64,000 bases of DNA from Cherax quadricarinatus (lineage: Eukaryota > Arthropoda > Malacostraca > Decapoda > Parastacidae): contig NC_091391.1 of NCBI RefSeq assembly GCF_038502225.1, positions 2,944,728-3,008,727 of the forward strand, written 5' to 3'. This document shows positions 55,704-64,000 of the stretch, piece by piece (positions within the stretch are counted from its first letter, which is position 1; every line of letters starts with the position of its first letter). The notes under the pieces are model-generated. The model worked only from the letters and a program-made list of their open reading frames with translations. It was not told the DNA's origin and searched no databases. Made by a program: the position numbers and the translations under genes.

Positions 55704-57291
55704 AGAGCTAGCTGCAAGAACTGTGTCAAAACTGTCAGGGGTGACAATAAGGCAGGAGGAGGTGCATTTCCTTCTTAAATCACTTGACCAAGAAAAGGCT
55801 GTGATCCCAGACAAGTTGAACCCAAGATTGTTGAGAAGATGTGCAGACCAGCTAACAGCACCTCTAACTGGCATCTTTCAGCACTGCCTAGTACAGTGTA
55901 AATGGCCCTCTCTATGGAAAGAGGCAAATGTAGTCCCTGTTCACAAAAAGAAGAGCAGAGCAGAAATCAGCAACTACAGACCAGTGTCACTCCTGTCAAT
56001 CACTGGTAAGATCCTTGAGACAATAATCTCAAGACAAATGACAGAGTTTTTTGACTACCACTCACTACTTTGTGATCGTCAATATGGCTTCAGGAAAGGT
56101 TACTCTGCTGCTGATCTGTTGTTAAACCTCTCCACTAAGTGGCACCAGTCACTGGATGAATCCAAAGTCAGCTGTGTGGTAGCACTGGACATTGCTGGCG
56201 CTTTCGACCAGGTGTGGCACCAGGGTCTCTTAGCAAAACTTCAAGCACTGGGAATTCCAGGCTCTACGCTATGTCTCCTCAGTGATTACCTTCATGGTAG
56301 ATCTCTAAGTGTAGTCCTCAATGGAACGGAATCAGCAAGACATCCTATTGGGGCAAGCGTTCCACAAGGAAGGGTGCTGGGACCATTGTTATGGAATGTC
56401 TACTTCAACGACCTTCTTCATCTCATCCCAGAATCACATGCATATGCAGACGACTGTACACTGACATTCACTTATCCAAGAGAAGAAATGCCAGCTGCTC
56501 TAAGCTACATCAATCACCAGCTGAGAGCTATATCAGCTTGGGGAAATAGATGGCAAATAACATTTGCACCTGAGAAAACGCAAATGATGATCGTCTCTAG
56601 GCACCATGATGGTAATGCTGGTGCAGTAGTAAGGATGAATGGGAGGATGTTGGCACCTGGAGAAGAAGTTGATATCCTTGGGGTGAAATTTGACTCCAAA
56701 CTAACCATGAAGAACCATGTTGTAAATCTTGCAAACAAGGCAGCCAGGAAGCTTACAGCGCTTCGCCGTATCTCGCATCTGCTTGACAGTAGGGGTTGCA
56801 AGATTCTGTACGAGGCACAAGTACGCTCACACCTTGAGTATGCTCCACTTTCTTGGTTTGCCTGCCCCCCCTCTCATCTGCGACTGCTTGACAGAGTAGA
56901 GAACAGAGCAAGACGTCTCATCTCTCGCCTGGACCCATCTTGGATAGATCTGTCATTTCAGCAGAGCCTTCAACATAGGAGGGATGTGGGTGGCCTTACT
57001 GTTATGTACAAGGCCAATATTATCAAAATACCACACTTGGATCCACTTCGAGGACAGCGTGAAACAAGCTTTTATGCCACAAGACGGGCAGAAAGCAGCA
57101 ATTTCACTCTGGCTGTACCCTTCTCCAGAACATCACTCCATCTGAGATCATACAAACCCAGGATGACTCGAGTATGGAACACATTCGTACAGCATAATGA
57201 TGTCAACGAGATAACGTCAGTTGATCAAATGAAAATGCTGGCCCACAGATGGCTCCAACTTCTTCCTGTTTCCTACTTGTATGTCTCATAA
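55693..57291 (+). CDS. Non-LTR retrotransposon reverse transcriptase (5'-truncated, RT frame intact)
   Basis: A 532-residue frame covering nearly the whole RT domain and C-terminal region of a jockey/CR1-type LINE. Visible blocks are WKEANVVPVHKK and SNYRPVSLLSITGKILE (fingers), QYGFRKGYSA, VVALDIAGAFDQV with catalytic D166, PQGRVLGPLLWNVY, and the catalytic box YADD at residues 251-254 (56443-56454). Then come ITFAPEKTQMM, VDILGVKF and a C-terminus with VRSHLEYAPLSW and TRVWNTFV. The frame opens at a GTG inside GA repeats, which is not a real start; the endonuclease and true N-terminus were lost by 5' truncation. No internal stops or frameshifts are present, so the insertion is young or selected elsewhere. 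The remnant could not mobilise alone without an endonuclease. Confidence 0.85.
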   Translation: MREIELAARTVSKLSGVTIRQEEVHFLLKSLDQEKAVIPDKLNPRLLRRCADQLTAPLTGIFQHCLVQCKWPSLWKEANVVPVHKKKSRAEISNYRPVSLLSITGKILETIISRQMTEFFDYHSLLCDRQYGFRKGYSAADLLLNLSTKWHQSLDESKVSCVVALDIAGAFDQVWHQGLLAKLQALGIPGSTLCLLSDYLHGRSLSVVLNGTESARHPIGASVPQGRVLGPLLWNVYFNDLLHLIPESHAYADDCTLTFTYPREEMPAALSYINHQLRAISAWGNRWQITFAPEKTQMMIVSRHHDGNAGAVVRMNGRMLAPGEEVDILGVKFDSKLTMKNHVVNLANKAARKLTALRRISHLLDSRGCKILYEAQVRSHLEYAPLSWFACPPSHLRLLDRVENRARRLISRLDPSWIDLSFQQSLQHRRDVGGLTVMYKANIIKIPHLDPLRGQRETSFYATRRAESSNFTLAVPFSRTSLHLRSYKPRMTRVWNTFVQHNDVNEITSVDQMKMLAHRWLQLLPVSYLYVS

Positions 57292-57414
57292 CAATAAAAA
57301 TGCTTTCAAATGAGCTGATGTAGGTAACAGCTCTTAGCTTGCCAATAAAGTTAGGAATCCTTAACCTGTAAATAGCTGTCAATAAAGCTAGGGATCCTTA
57401 ACCTTGTCAAACCC

Positions 57415-57448
<34 letters not shown>
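57292..57448 (+). other. LINE 3' untranslated region and poly(A) tail
   Basis: AATAAA occurs at about 57293, 57344 and 57380. The last two lie in a 36-38-bp direct repeat (CCAATAAAGTTAGGAATCCT and TCAATAAAGCTAGGGATCCT). A run of 29 A residues at 57420-57448 ends the element. Confidence 0.85.
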
Positions 57449-57504
<56 letters not shown>

Positions 57505-57556
57505 GAGAGAGAGAGAGAGAGGAGGAGAGAGAGAGGAGAGAGAGAGGAGAGAAGAA

Positions 57557-57604
<48 letters not shown>

Positions 57605-57709
57605 CAGAGAGAGAGAGAGACAGAGAGAGACAGAGAGAGAGGACAGAGAGAGAGACAGAGACAGAGAGAGACAGAGAGGCAGAGAGACAGAGAGACGAGA
57701 GAGACTATC
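57449..57709. repeat. (GA)n microsatellite with GACA interruptions
   Basis: Follows the LINE poly(A) and runs up to the 3' LTR of copy 2. Confidence 0.95.
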
Positions 57710-58133
57710 TATTACAACCTAGGATTTCAAATGGCCTGTTATCCCAGGTGTAATGGGAGCAAATAAACACAGTAGAAAAAGTTTAGACTTATATTATCCT
57801 TCACCAATTATAACAGCAATATGTACACTATGTACAGTGATAAATATAGTGCACTCCACGGTAAGCAAAGCAGAAATAGAAGCCACAAGATAGCAGACCG
57901 TGCTTCAACCAGCTCTAGAGTGGGAATGACAAGGGCAGACAGGAGAGCGGTATCCACATAACCTCTGCGATTGTCAATCCCACCTTCTTATTGGCTAGAA
58001 CCTGGTCACTAGTTGAACGATGGGGCCCCATCATCAACTCTTAGCAACCTGGTTCGCTGGTTGGGGGAGATAGCCTGTAAATGAGGGTGTGTCCATGCGC
58101 CGAATAAAGGTTACGTACTCTTTGCATGCCACA
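57710..58133 (-). repeat. 3' LTR of copy 2
   Basis: In the sense direction it runs from TGTGGCATGC to GGTTGTAATA. One base differs from the 5' LTR. Confidence 0.92.
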
Positions 58134-58147
58134 CCCCCACCCCCGAG
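58134..58147 (-). other. Polypurine tract of copy 2
   Basis: The sense strand reads CTCGGGGGTGGGGG immediately before the 3' LTR. Confidence 0.65.
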
Positions 58148-58448
58148 AAGGCTCAGGATTAGGCTGCCACCTCCCAGTGGTAACCGTGCCGCCATGGCAC
58201 AAAATAATGGGACCGCCTATCCTCTCCACCATCCAACTCTTAGATAGAGCTCAGCTTTCCTAGTGCCTGAAAGCCAAACCCTAAACTCAGAGTGAGACAG
58301 CAGTCAGATAAGCCAACATAGGTCCAAGATACAAGCGGACGGTAGCCCGTATCCCCTCACTAAAAAAAACCCCCACATCAGGGGATAAAAAAAAGAGCTT
58401 GAAAGGGGGGTTACCACAAATACATCCTAACCTAAATAAAATATTAAA

Positions 58449-61400
58449 CTAGACTCTTGACAAAGAGTCTGCCAACACATTTTCTTTGCCGGCAATATAT
58501 TTAATAAAAATATTGTAGGGCTGCAGCCTGAGAGTCCAACGCATAAGCCTTGTGTTGTGATTCTTCATGGCTTGGAGATAGACTAACGGGTTGTGATCAC
58601 TGTAGACTGTGACCACCTGCGATGTTTGGCCCACATAAACATCGAAATGCTCCAAAGCCATTACCAGCGCGAGGGCTTCTTTTTCAATGGTAGAGTAAGC
58701 TCTCTGATGTGGCTGGAACTTGGCTGAAAAGTATGCGATTGGCTGCAGCTCCTTGTTCCCGATTTGTAATAGTACCGCCCCAACCCCAGACTCACAAGCA
58801 TCAACCTGTAATGAAAAAGGTTTGGAGAAGTCTGGAGACAAGAGAATGGGTGCAGAGCACAATAATCTTTTTGCTTTATTAAAAGCAGTGTTACAATCTG
58901 ACGTCCAATTAAAGGGAACTTTATGACTGGTAAGAGAGGTAAGAGGGGCTACAATATCTGAGAAATTCTTACAGAATCTTCTGTAAAATCCTATCATGCC
59001 TAGGAAACGTTGAAGAGATTTCCTATCATGAGGAACTGGATATTCTTTAATCGAAAGAACTTTAGCAAGTTTAGGTGCAACTTTACCACTACCTACTTCA
59101 TGGCCTAGAAAAGTGACAGTGGCCTGGCCAAAGGAAGATTTAGACAAATTAACTGTTAATTGGGAATTCTTAAAGGTCTCAAACAGAGCTTTAAGTCTAA
59201 GTAGGTGTTGATCCCAAGTATCAGACACCACAACAATATCATCTAGGTATGCTGCCGTGCCTTCAAGTCCTTTAATAGCCTGATGGACGAGTTTCTGGAA
59301 TGAAGAGGGGGAATTTTTCATTCCGAAGGGGGTAACTGTATACTGATAATGACCTCCTGGAATCACGAAGGCAGAGATTTCCTTCGCCTTATCTGTCAAA
59401 GGTACCTGATAGTAACCTTTAAGGAGATCTAATTTGGACACAAAAGTAGCCTTACCCACAAAGTCAATTACGTCATCCAGACGAGGAAGAGGGTAAGCAT
59501 CTGTAATTGTGACCTCGTTCACTTTACGGTAGTCTGTGCACATACGAAACCCTCCATCAGCCTTCTTTACTAGGATGCACGGTGAAGCCCATGGACTAGA
59601 TGACTCCTCCACTAAACCATGTTCTAACAAGAAGTCTACTTCCTGCTGAAGTAGCCTTTGCTTTTCAGGATTAGCTCTGTAGGGGGAGAGTTTAATTGGT
59701 TTAGATTTTCCCACATCTACATCATGGTAACCTAACGTACATTTTTTCGGCACATCCGAAAAAATATTAGGATATGACTGTAGAAGCTCAGTTAAATTGG
59801 TTGCTTGTATTTCAGATAATCCATCCATTAAAGGGCTAGGATCCTTGAGGAGGACAGAATTTGAAAGTTTAGTATTAATTTCAGAGATAGAGTGCAAAGA
59901 GTCAGAGTCGTCCTCAGAGGTAGAGGACAGAGTCATTACTGGGACTTTATCTGGTGTATGAAAGGCCTTGATTTGATTAATGTGGTAAGTTTTTGTTTTT
60001 GAGGTCTTACCAATGGGAGCTACCACATAATTTAAATCAGATAATCTACTTACTATCTGCATAGGTCCCGTAAATCTAGCTTTCAAGGTGTGGCCAGGTA
60101 TAGGTTCCTGCACCAACACCTTGTCTCCTGGATGGAAGGAGCGGAATTGTGCACTTTTGTCATACCTCTGTTTCATCTTACTTTGAGCTGTCTTTAGGTT
60201 AGCCGTGGCTAACTCACGTGCCACCTGCAACCTTGAAGACGGGTTGTAGAGTGCTGAGCTTACGTCTTCTCCCATCCATCCTTCTTTGAGCACCCGAAGA
60301 GGACCTCGTACATTGTGCCCAAAGATCAGCTCAAACGGACTATACCCTGTAGACTCTTGCACCGTCTCTCGTACTGAGAACAGCAACAACGGTAGAGATT
60401 CATCCCAATCTGTCGGAAAGTGCATGCAAAAACTTCTCATCATTGTTTTTAATGTTTGGTGGAATCTTTCCAAGGCGCCTTGGGACTGAGGGTGATAGGC
60501 AGTGGATAAGTTGTGAATTATCCCTAACCTAGTTAATACTTCCCTAAATGCTTTGGCAGTGAAGTTAGTACCTTGATCACTTTGTATAGTTTTAGGAATG
60601 CCAAAACAAGAAATGAATTTTGTTAAAGCTTTGAGAATAGCTTTAGTATTGATACTACGCATTGGGATCGCTTCAGGATATCTGGTTACTTTATCCATAA
60701 TTGTAAATAAATACTGATTTCCAGACTTTGACTTAGGTAGTGGACCTACACAATCTATAATTAAATCTGCAAAAGGTTCTCCATCAGCAGGTATGGGTTG
60801 GAGAGGTGCAGGTTTAATAGAATGTCCAGGTTTCCCAACTTGCTGACATTCTCGGCAACACCTAATATGATTCTTCACATCTTTCTTTAATGTTGGCCAA
60901 TAAAATTCTTTTGTGATTCTATACAAGGTTTTTGTAATTCCTAAGTGACCTCCTGATGACGTATTATGAGCTATATTTAATATCTGAGGTCTATACTTGG
61001 TTGGAACCACTAACCTGTCGTATAATTGCCGGCCCTCTATCTCCTTACCAGTCTCAGTGCATACCAAATAATCATTTTTAACTTCATACTTGACTGGATG
61101 ACCCAAAGAGGATTTACCCATGGCTGCCTCAAAAGCGAATTTTAACGAAGGGTCCTTTCGTTGTTCCTCCCGGAAGGACAGTCCCTCGGGCATGGAAACA
61201 GAGACATCTGGCAATCCTGCAACCTGGGAATAGGAAGGCTTGATCGGGGTCTGTTCACTTGATTTACGAGACTCCGGCCGGTGTGTCTCATAAAACAACG
61301 TGGCTATTCCGAGATCGGAGTCGTCCAAGGATAGGTCAACATTCTCCCCAGACAACCCTTGGGATGTTGCCCGAGTTATGGCCAACACTGGAGAAGCATT

Positions 61401-63047
61401 AATCATTATAGGTTCAGGACACGAAGTAACAGTAGTAATGTTATTACCCAGTAATAACATGGCATTTTTCATGGGAAATCCTTTTGAGATACCTACAGTC
61501 AAGTACCCAGTGTAATATTTGCACTGTACATAAATTTTATGCAAAGGAACAGAATATATAGTTCCTCCATAGGCTTCCAATAAAACTGAGGAATTCAAGG
61601 AAGTATTCTCTGAAAGGGGTAATATTCCTTCTCTGACAAGTGAGCAATATGCTCCAGTATCTCTAAAGGTATTTACTTTAGTTGGTTCTGAGTTTTCCTG
61701 AAGGGAAATAAGACTTTCGCAATAATAAGGGGCCATACCTTTTTCTACTTCTCTAGGGGACATGTTACTAGGGATATTAGAGATTTTCCCGATGGGTTGA
61801 GGTTTTTGGGGGCAGTTGGAACTGATATGACCTACTTTATTACACCTGAAGCAGACGACAGGCTTGCCCTTTACTCCCTGATGACGTTGCAAGTGGTGTC
61901 GTTCTGGCTGGTGCCTCTCTGGATATTGTTGTCGAGATGCTCCATAAGTAGTTTGCCTCTCCGCAGGGGGACCATATGTTGAGAAGCGTGGCTCACCAGG
62001 TGACTTGGTTGGATGTCGTAGACGCTCTCCCTCCGGCTGGCACTTCATTCTCCAATGTTGTCGATCTCTGCTCACGCCAGACTGTTGAAAAGAGAGACAG
62101 GACCGCTCGGACAAGGAGCGGTTCGTTTCGAAGGTATCAGCCAACCTGGCCGCCTCCAATGCAGTGGTTAAGTCACGATCCTGCAGAAAGACACGAACCT
62201 CTGGTCCCACAGACTCCAGCAGGTTATCAATCAGAATAAGCTGCACCAGCTCCTCAAAGTTAGAGACACCACTCGCTTTATACCAGCTGGTAAAAGCTTT
62301 GGTTTGCTGTCTCACAAAGTCCACCAGGGATTGACCAAGCTGCCGCCTGTTCAATTTGAAGGTCTTACGATATTTAGCTGGGATACATGTATATGCTCCC
62401 AACACTGTGGTCTTCACTACTTGATAATCAGAGAATTCAGCGTCAGTTAATACCGACGTAAATTCCTGTGCCTTACCCAATAATGCTGTATGAACCAACG
62501 CTGCCCAGTGCTGTTCCGGCCACCTCAAGGCTCGAGCCTGATTTTCGAAGCTTTCGAAAAATTGCTCTGGTTCGGCCTCATTGAAGCGGGGAACAAGCTG
62601 TACTGCTTTTTGTAAACTGAAATCGTTTACAGAATGCGAAAACTGCCTCCTTTCTCTTTCCCTATCAAATTCTTCCCTTGCGAATGCTCTCTGTTCCCTA
62701 GTTTGCTCAAGATTGATTTTTGCCAGCTCAAGTGCCAACGACGCTGATTCACCCTGAGACAACCCAGCTGCACTATACTGACCATTTTGCTCCGTAGGTG
62801 TATCATCTTCCTCCTGCGAGAACATAGTAGTTTTTTCCCTAGCTCCCGTAAAGGGAGGAGTTTGATGTGCCATCTCTTCTTCAATAAGTATGTCAGCAAT
62901 AAGTGAACGCAGTTGCGCAGCTGTGAGAGTGCGTTTATAGGGAATGCCAATGGAACGAGCAATTTGCCAACAACGCTGTAGGGACAATTTAGGTAGGTTA
63001 TGCAAAGTATATGCCGACACCAGGCGTCTGACTCGTCTAGGTGGCAT
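58449..63047 (-). CDS. Gag-Pol polyprotein, order Gag-PR-IN-RT-RNaseH
   Basis: A single 1532-residue frame from the first ATG after the leader (MPPRRVRRLV) to a stop. Gag covers residues 1 to about 390, then a zinc knuckle C399-x2-C402-x4-H407-x4-C412. The aspartic protease has DTGA at 463-466 and LLLGNNI at 531-537. Integrase has an HHCC finger (H694, H701, C731, C734) and catalytic D765, D824 and E860 (35 residues between the last two), then a GPY/F-like module near 990-1010. RT has CTDYRKVNE, motif A D1207 and YLDD at 1267-1270. RNase H has D1416, E1455/E1457 and D1484, and the protein ends about 12 residues after the NVLADSLSRV block begins. Integrase before RT is the order of the Gmr1 group, not of typical Ty3/gypsy. 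Gag and Pol are fused with no frameshift or stop between them. No envelope frame is present. Confidence 0.93.
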   Translation of the reverse strand: MPPRRVRRLVSAYTLHNLPKLSLQRCWQIARSIGIPYKRTLTAAQLRSLIADILIEEEMAHQTPPFTGAREKTTMFSQEEDDTPTEQNGQYSAAGLSQGESASLALELAKINLEQTREQRAFAREEFDRERERRQFSHSVNDFSLQKAVQLVPRFNEAEPEQFFESFENQARALRWPEQHWAALVHTALLGKAQEFTSVLTDAEFSDYQVVKTTVLGAYTCIPAKYRKTFKLNRRQLGQSLVDFVRQQTKAFTSWYKASGVSNFEELVQLILIDNLLESVGPEVRVFLQDRDLTTALEAARLADTFETNRSLSERSCLSFQQSGVSRDRQHWRMKCQPEGERLRHPTKSPGEPRFSTYGPPAERQTTYGASRQQYPERHQPERHHLQRHQGVKGKPVVCFRCNKVGHISSNCPQKPQPIGKISNIPSNMSPREVEKGMAPYYCESLISLQENSEPTKVNTFRDTGAYCSLVREGILPLSENTSLNSSVLLEAYGGTIYSVPLHKIYVQCKYYTGYLTVGISKGFPMKNAMLLLGNNITTVTSCPEPIMINASPVLAITRATSQGLSGENVDLSLDDSDLGIATLFYETHRPESRKSSEQTPIKPSYSQVAGLPDVSVSMPEGLSFREEQRKDPSLKFAFEAAMGKSSLGHPVKYEVKNDYLVCTETGKEIEGRQLYDRLVVPTKYRPQILNIAHNTSSGGHLGITKTLYRITKEFYWPTLKKDVKNHIRCCRECQQVGKPGHSIKPAPLQPIPADGEPFADLIIDCVGPLPKSKSGNQYLFTIMDKVTRYPEAIPMRSINTKAILKALTKFISCFGIPKTIQSDQGTNFTAKAFREVLTRLGIIHNLSTAYHPQSQGALERFHQTLKTMMRSFCMHFPTDWDESLPLLLFSVRETVQESTGYSPFELIFGHNVRGPLRVLKEGWMGEDVSSALYNPSSRLQVARELATANLKTAQSKMKQRYDKSAQFRSFHPGDKVLVQEPIPGHTLKARFTGPMQIVSRLSDLNYVVAPIGKTSKTKTYHINQIKAFHTPDKVPVMTLSSTSEDDSDSLHSISEINTKLSNSVLLKDPSPLMDGLSEIQATNLTELLQSYPNIFSDVPKKCTLGYHDVDVGKSKPIKLSPYRANPEKQRLLQQEVDFLLEHGLVEESSSPWASPCILVKKADGGFRMCTDYRKVNEVTITDAYPLPRLDDVIDFVGKATFVSKLDLLKGYYQVPLTDKAKEISAFVIPGGHYQYTVTPFGMKNSPSSFQKLVHQAIKGLEGTAAYLDDIVVVSDTWDQHLLRLKALFETFKNSQLTVNLSKSSFGQATVTFLGHEVGSGKVAPKLAKVLSIKEYPVPHDRKSLQRFLGMIGFYRRFCKNFSDIVAPLTSLTSHKVPFNWTSDCNTAFNKAKRLLCSAPILLSPDFSKPFSLQVDACESGVGAVLLQIGNKELQPIAYFSAKFQPHQRAYSTIEKEALALVMALEHFDVYVGQTSQVVTVYSDHNPLVYLQAMKNHNTRLMRWTLRLQPYNIFIKYIAGKENVLADSLSRV

Positions 63048-63351
63048 AAGTTATTCGCTATGCACAGTACGAATACCCCAACGTAACACGTTAATTTGCA
63101 GAACACGCTTAGCTATGCACAGTACGATTGCAGAATACGCATACAAGCAAAGCCGACTGCACACAAGATTGACCGTAGCGAAGCGAGCACACTGAACAAG
63201 CTAGTAGCGAGCTGTTGAACGATCACACAATAGCAAGGCTGATCATAAGCAACTGACACGCAAAATTTGTAAAGCGAAGCGAAACAGCAAGCTACACAAT
63301 GTTCCTGCTACAAGCTTCACCCTAAGCTCAACCGTTTCTCTAAGTCCAGCT

Positions 63352-63368
63352 CTCGGACAGGCTACCCA
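63352..63368 (-). other. Primer-binding site of copy 2
   Basis: The sense strand reads TGGGTAGCCTGTCCGAG directly after the 5' LTR, identical to copy 1. The leader of about 300 nt between it and the Gag start has no recognised motif. Confidence 0.55.
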
Positions 63369-63792
63369 TATTACAACCTAGGATTTCAAATGGCCTGTTA
63401 TCCCAGGTGTAATGGGAGCAAATAAACACAGTAGAAAAAGTTTAGACTTATATTATCCTTCACCAATTATAACAGCAATATGTACACTATGTACAGTGAT
63501 AAATATAGTGCACTCCACGGTAAGCAAGGCAGAAATAGAAGCCACAAGATAGCAGACCGTGCTTCAACCAGCTCTAGAGTGGGAATGACAAGGGCAGACA
63601 GGAGAGCGGTATCCACATAACCTCTGCGATTGTCAATCCCACCTTCTTATTGGCTAGAACCTGGTCACTAGTTGAACGATGGGGCCCCATCATCAACTCT
63701 TAGCAACCTGGTTCGCTGGTTGGGGGAGATAGCCTGTAAATGAGGGTGTGTCCATGCGCCGAATAAAGGTTACGTACTCTTTGCATGCCACA
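63369..63792 (-). promoter_or_regulatory. 5' LTR of copy 2 (promoter-bearing)
   Basis: Partner of the 3' LTR. On the sense strand AATATAAG (plus 63448-63455) is a TATA-like element about 340 nt into the LTR, a plausible core promoter position. This promoter assignment is inference. Confidence 0.6.
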
Positions 63793-63934
<142 letters not shown>

Positions 63935-64000
63935 GGTTTCCACATCAGAGTGTGGGAACGACACTGAGAAAACAGACTGTTGTGAACACCCACGACGTTC

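Larger units (their letters stand above)
57710..63792 (-). mobile_element. LTR retrotransposon copy 2 (Gmr1-like, structurally intact)
   Basis: A 6083-bp minus-strand element with 424-bp LTRs (57710-58133 and 63369-63792) that differ at one base by eye (AAGCAAAGC versus AAGCAAGGC near 63528). It encodes one uninterrupted Gag-Pol. The near-identical LTRs and open frame indicate a recent insertion. It sits between a GA repeat on the left and a TATC/TA/TTA microsatellite on the right. A target-site duplication could not be fixed, because the flanks are simple repeats. Confidence 0.92.

Noticed and set aside
58041..58232. Small minus frame between RNase H and the 3' LTR as an envelope or accessory gene
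   Set aside because: 63 codons overlapping the LTR edge, also present in copy 1 as a shadow, with no signal or membrane segment.
45675..63792. Target-site duplications of the two LTR elements
   Set aside because: Flanks at the chosen LTR ends do not match (CTGGC versus CTGTC for copy 1; simple repeats for copy 2), so I do not claim one.

Overview
This window looks like repeat-rich nuclear DNA of an arthropod, most probably a decapod crustacean. The evidence is about 1 kb of the arthropod telomere-type pentamer (CCTAA on +, TTAGG on -), many animal transposable elements, and dispersed repeats that I recall as typical of decapods (recollection, not a search). I see no convincing host protein gene. 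By my boundaries about 35 kb (55%) is minisatellite, in 14 arrays with units of 5 to 106 bp. The very long open frames there exist only because the units lack stop codons.

Layout. 1-3.1 kb: a LINE 3' piece, a 40-bp array, a small hairpin-bearing element and telomere-type repeats. 3.3-8.5 kb: a 21-bp array in two subfamilies. 8.8-9.9 kb: a Tc1-like transposon remnant and a second LINE 3' piece. 10.2-11.0 kb: a 0.5-kb fold-back bounded by AT arrays. 11.0-11.7 kb: a retroelement C-terminal domain with Cys/His and PD...D motifs. 11.8-24.3 kb: three minisatellites joined end to end (29, 30 and 42 bp). 24.3-28 kb: a cluster of SINEs, a MITE, fold-back insertions with target-site duplications, and a broken LINE with endonuclease and early RT. 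28-45.6 kb: eight arrays (106/21, 36, 20, degenerate short, 31, 36, 24 and 32 bp), with a possible CRE/CCAAT cluster, a MITE, a hammerhead-like motif, a LINE RT fragment and a tRNA-headed SINE between them.

45.7-64 kb holds two minus-strand copies of one LTR retrotransposon, separated by a 50-bp array and a 5'-truncated LINE that lies between GA repeats. The right copy (57710-63792) has LTRs that differ at one base and one uninterrupted 1532-residue Gag-Pol. Its domain order is Gag, protease, integrase, RT, RNase H. Integrase before RT is the order of Ty1/copia elements and of the Gmr1 group of Ty3/gypsy, and the GPY/F-like module after integrase favours Gmr1. The left copy (45675-51839) is broken, and most of its frame breaks are 2-nt losses.

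The most unusual signals are: repeated fold-back (inverted duplication) structures in SINE-like DNA, two of them inside perfect 14-bp and 12-bp direct repeats; the Gmr1-like element; a hammerhead-ribozyme-like core at 38126-38162; one minisatellite family in three arrays, one of them inverted; and multi-unit duplications inside two arrays. Nothing here was checked by alignment software or database search.
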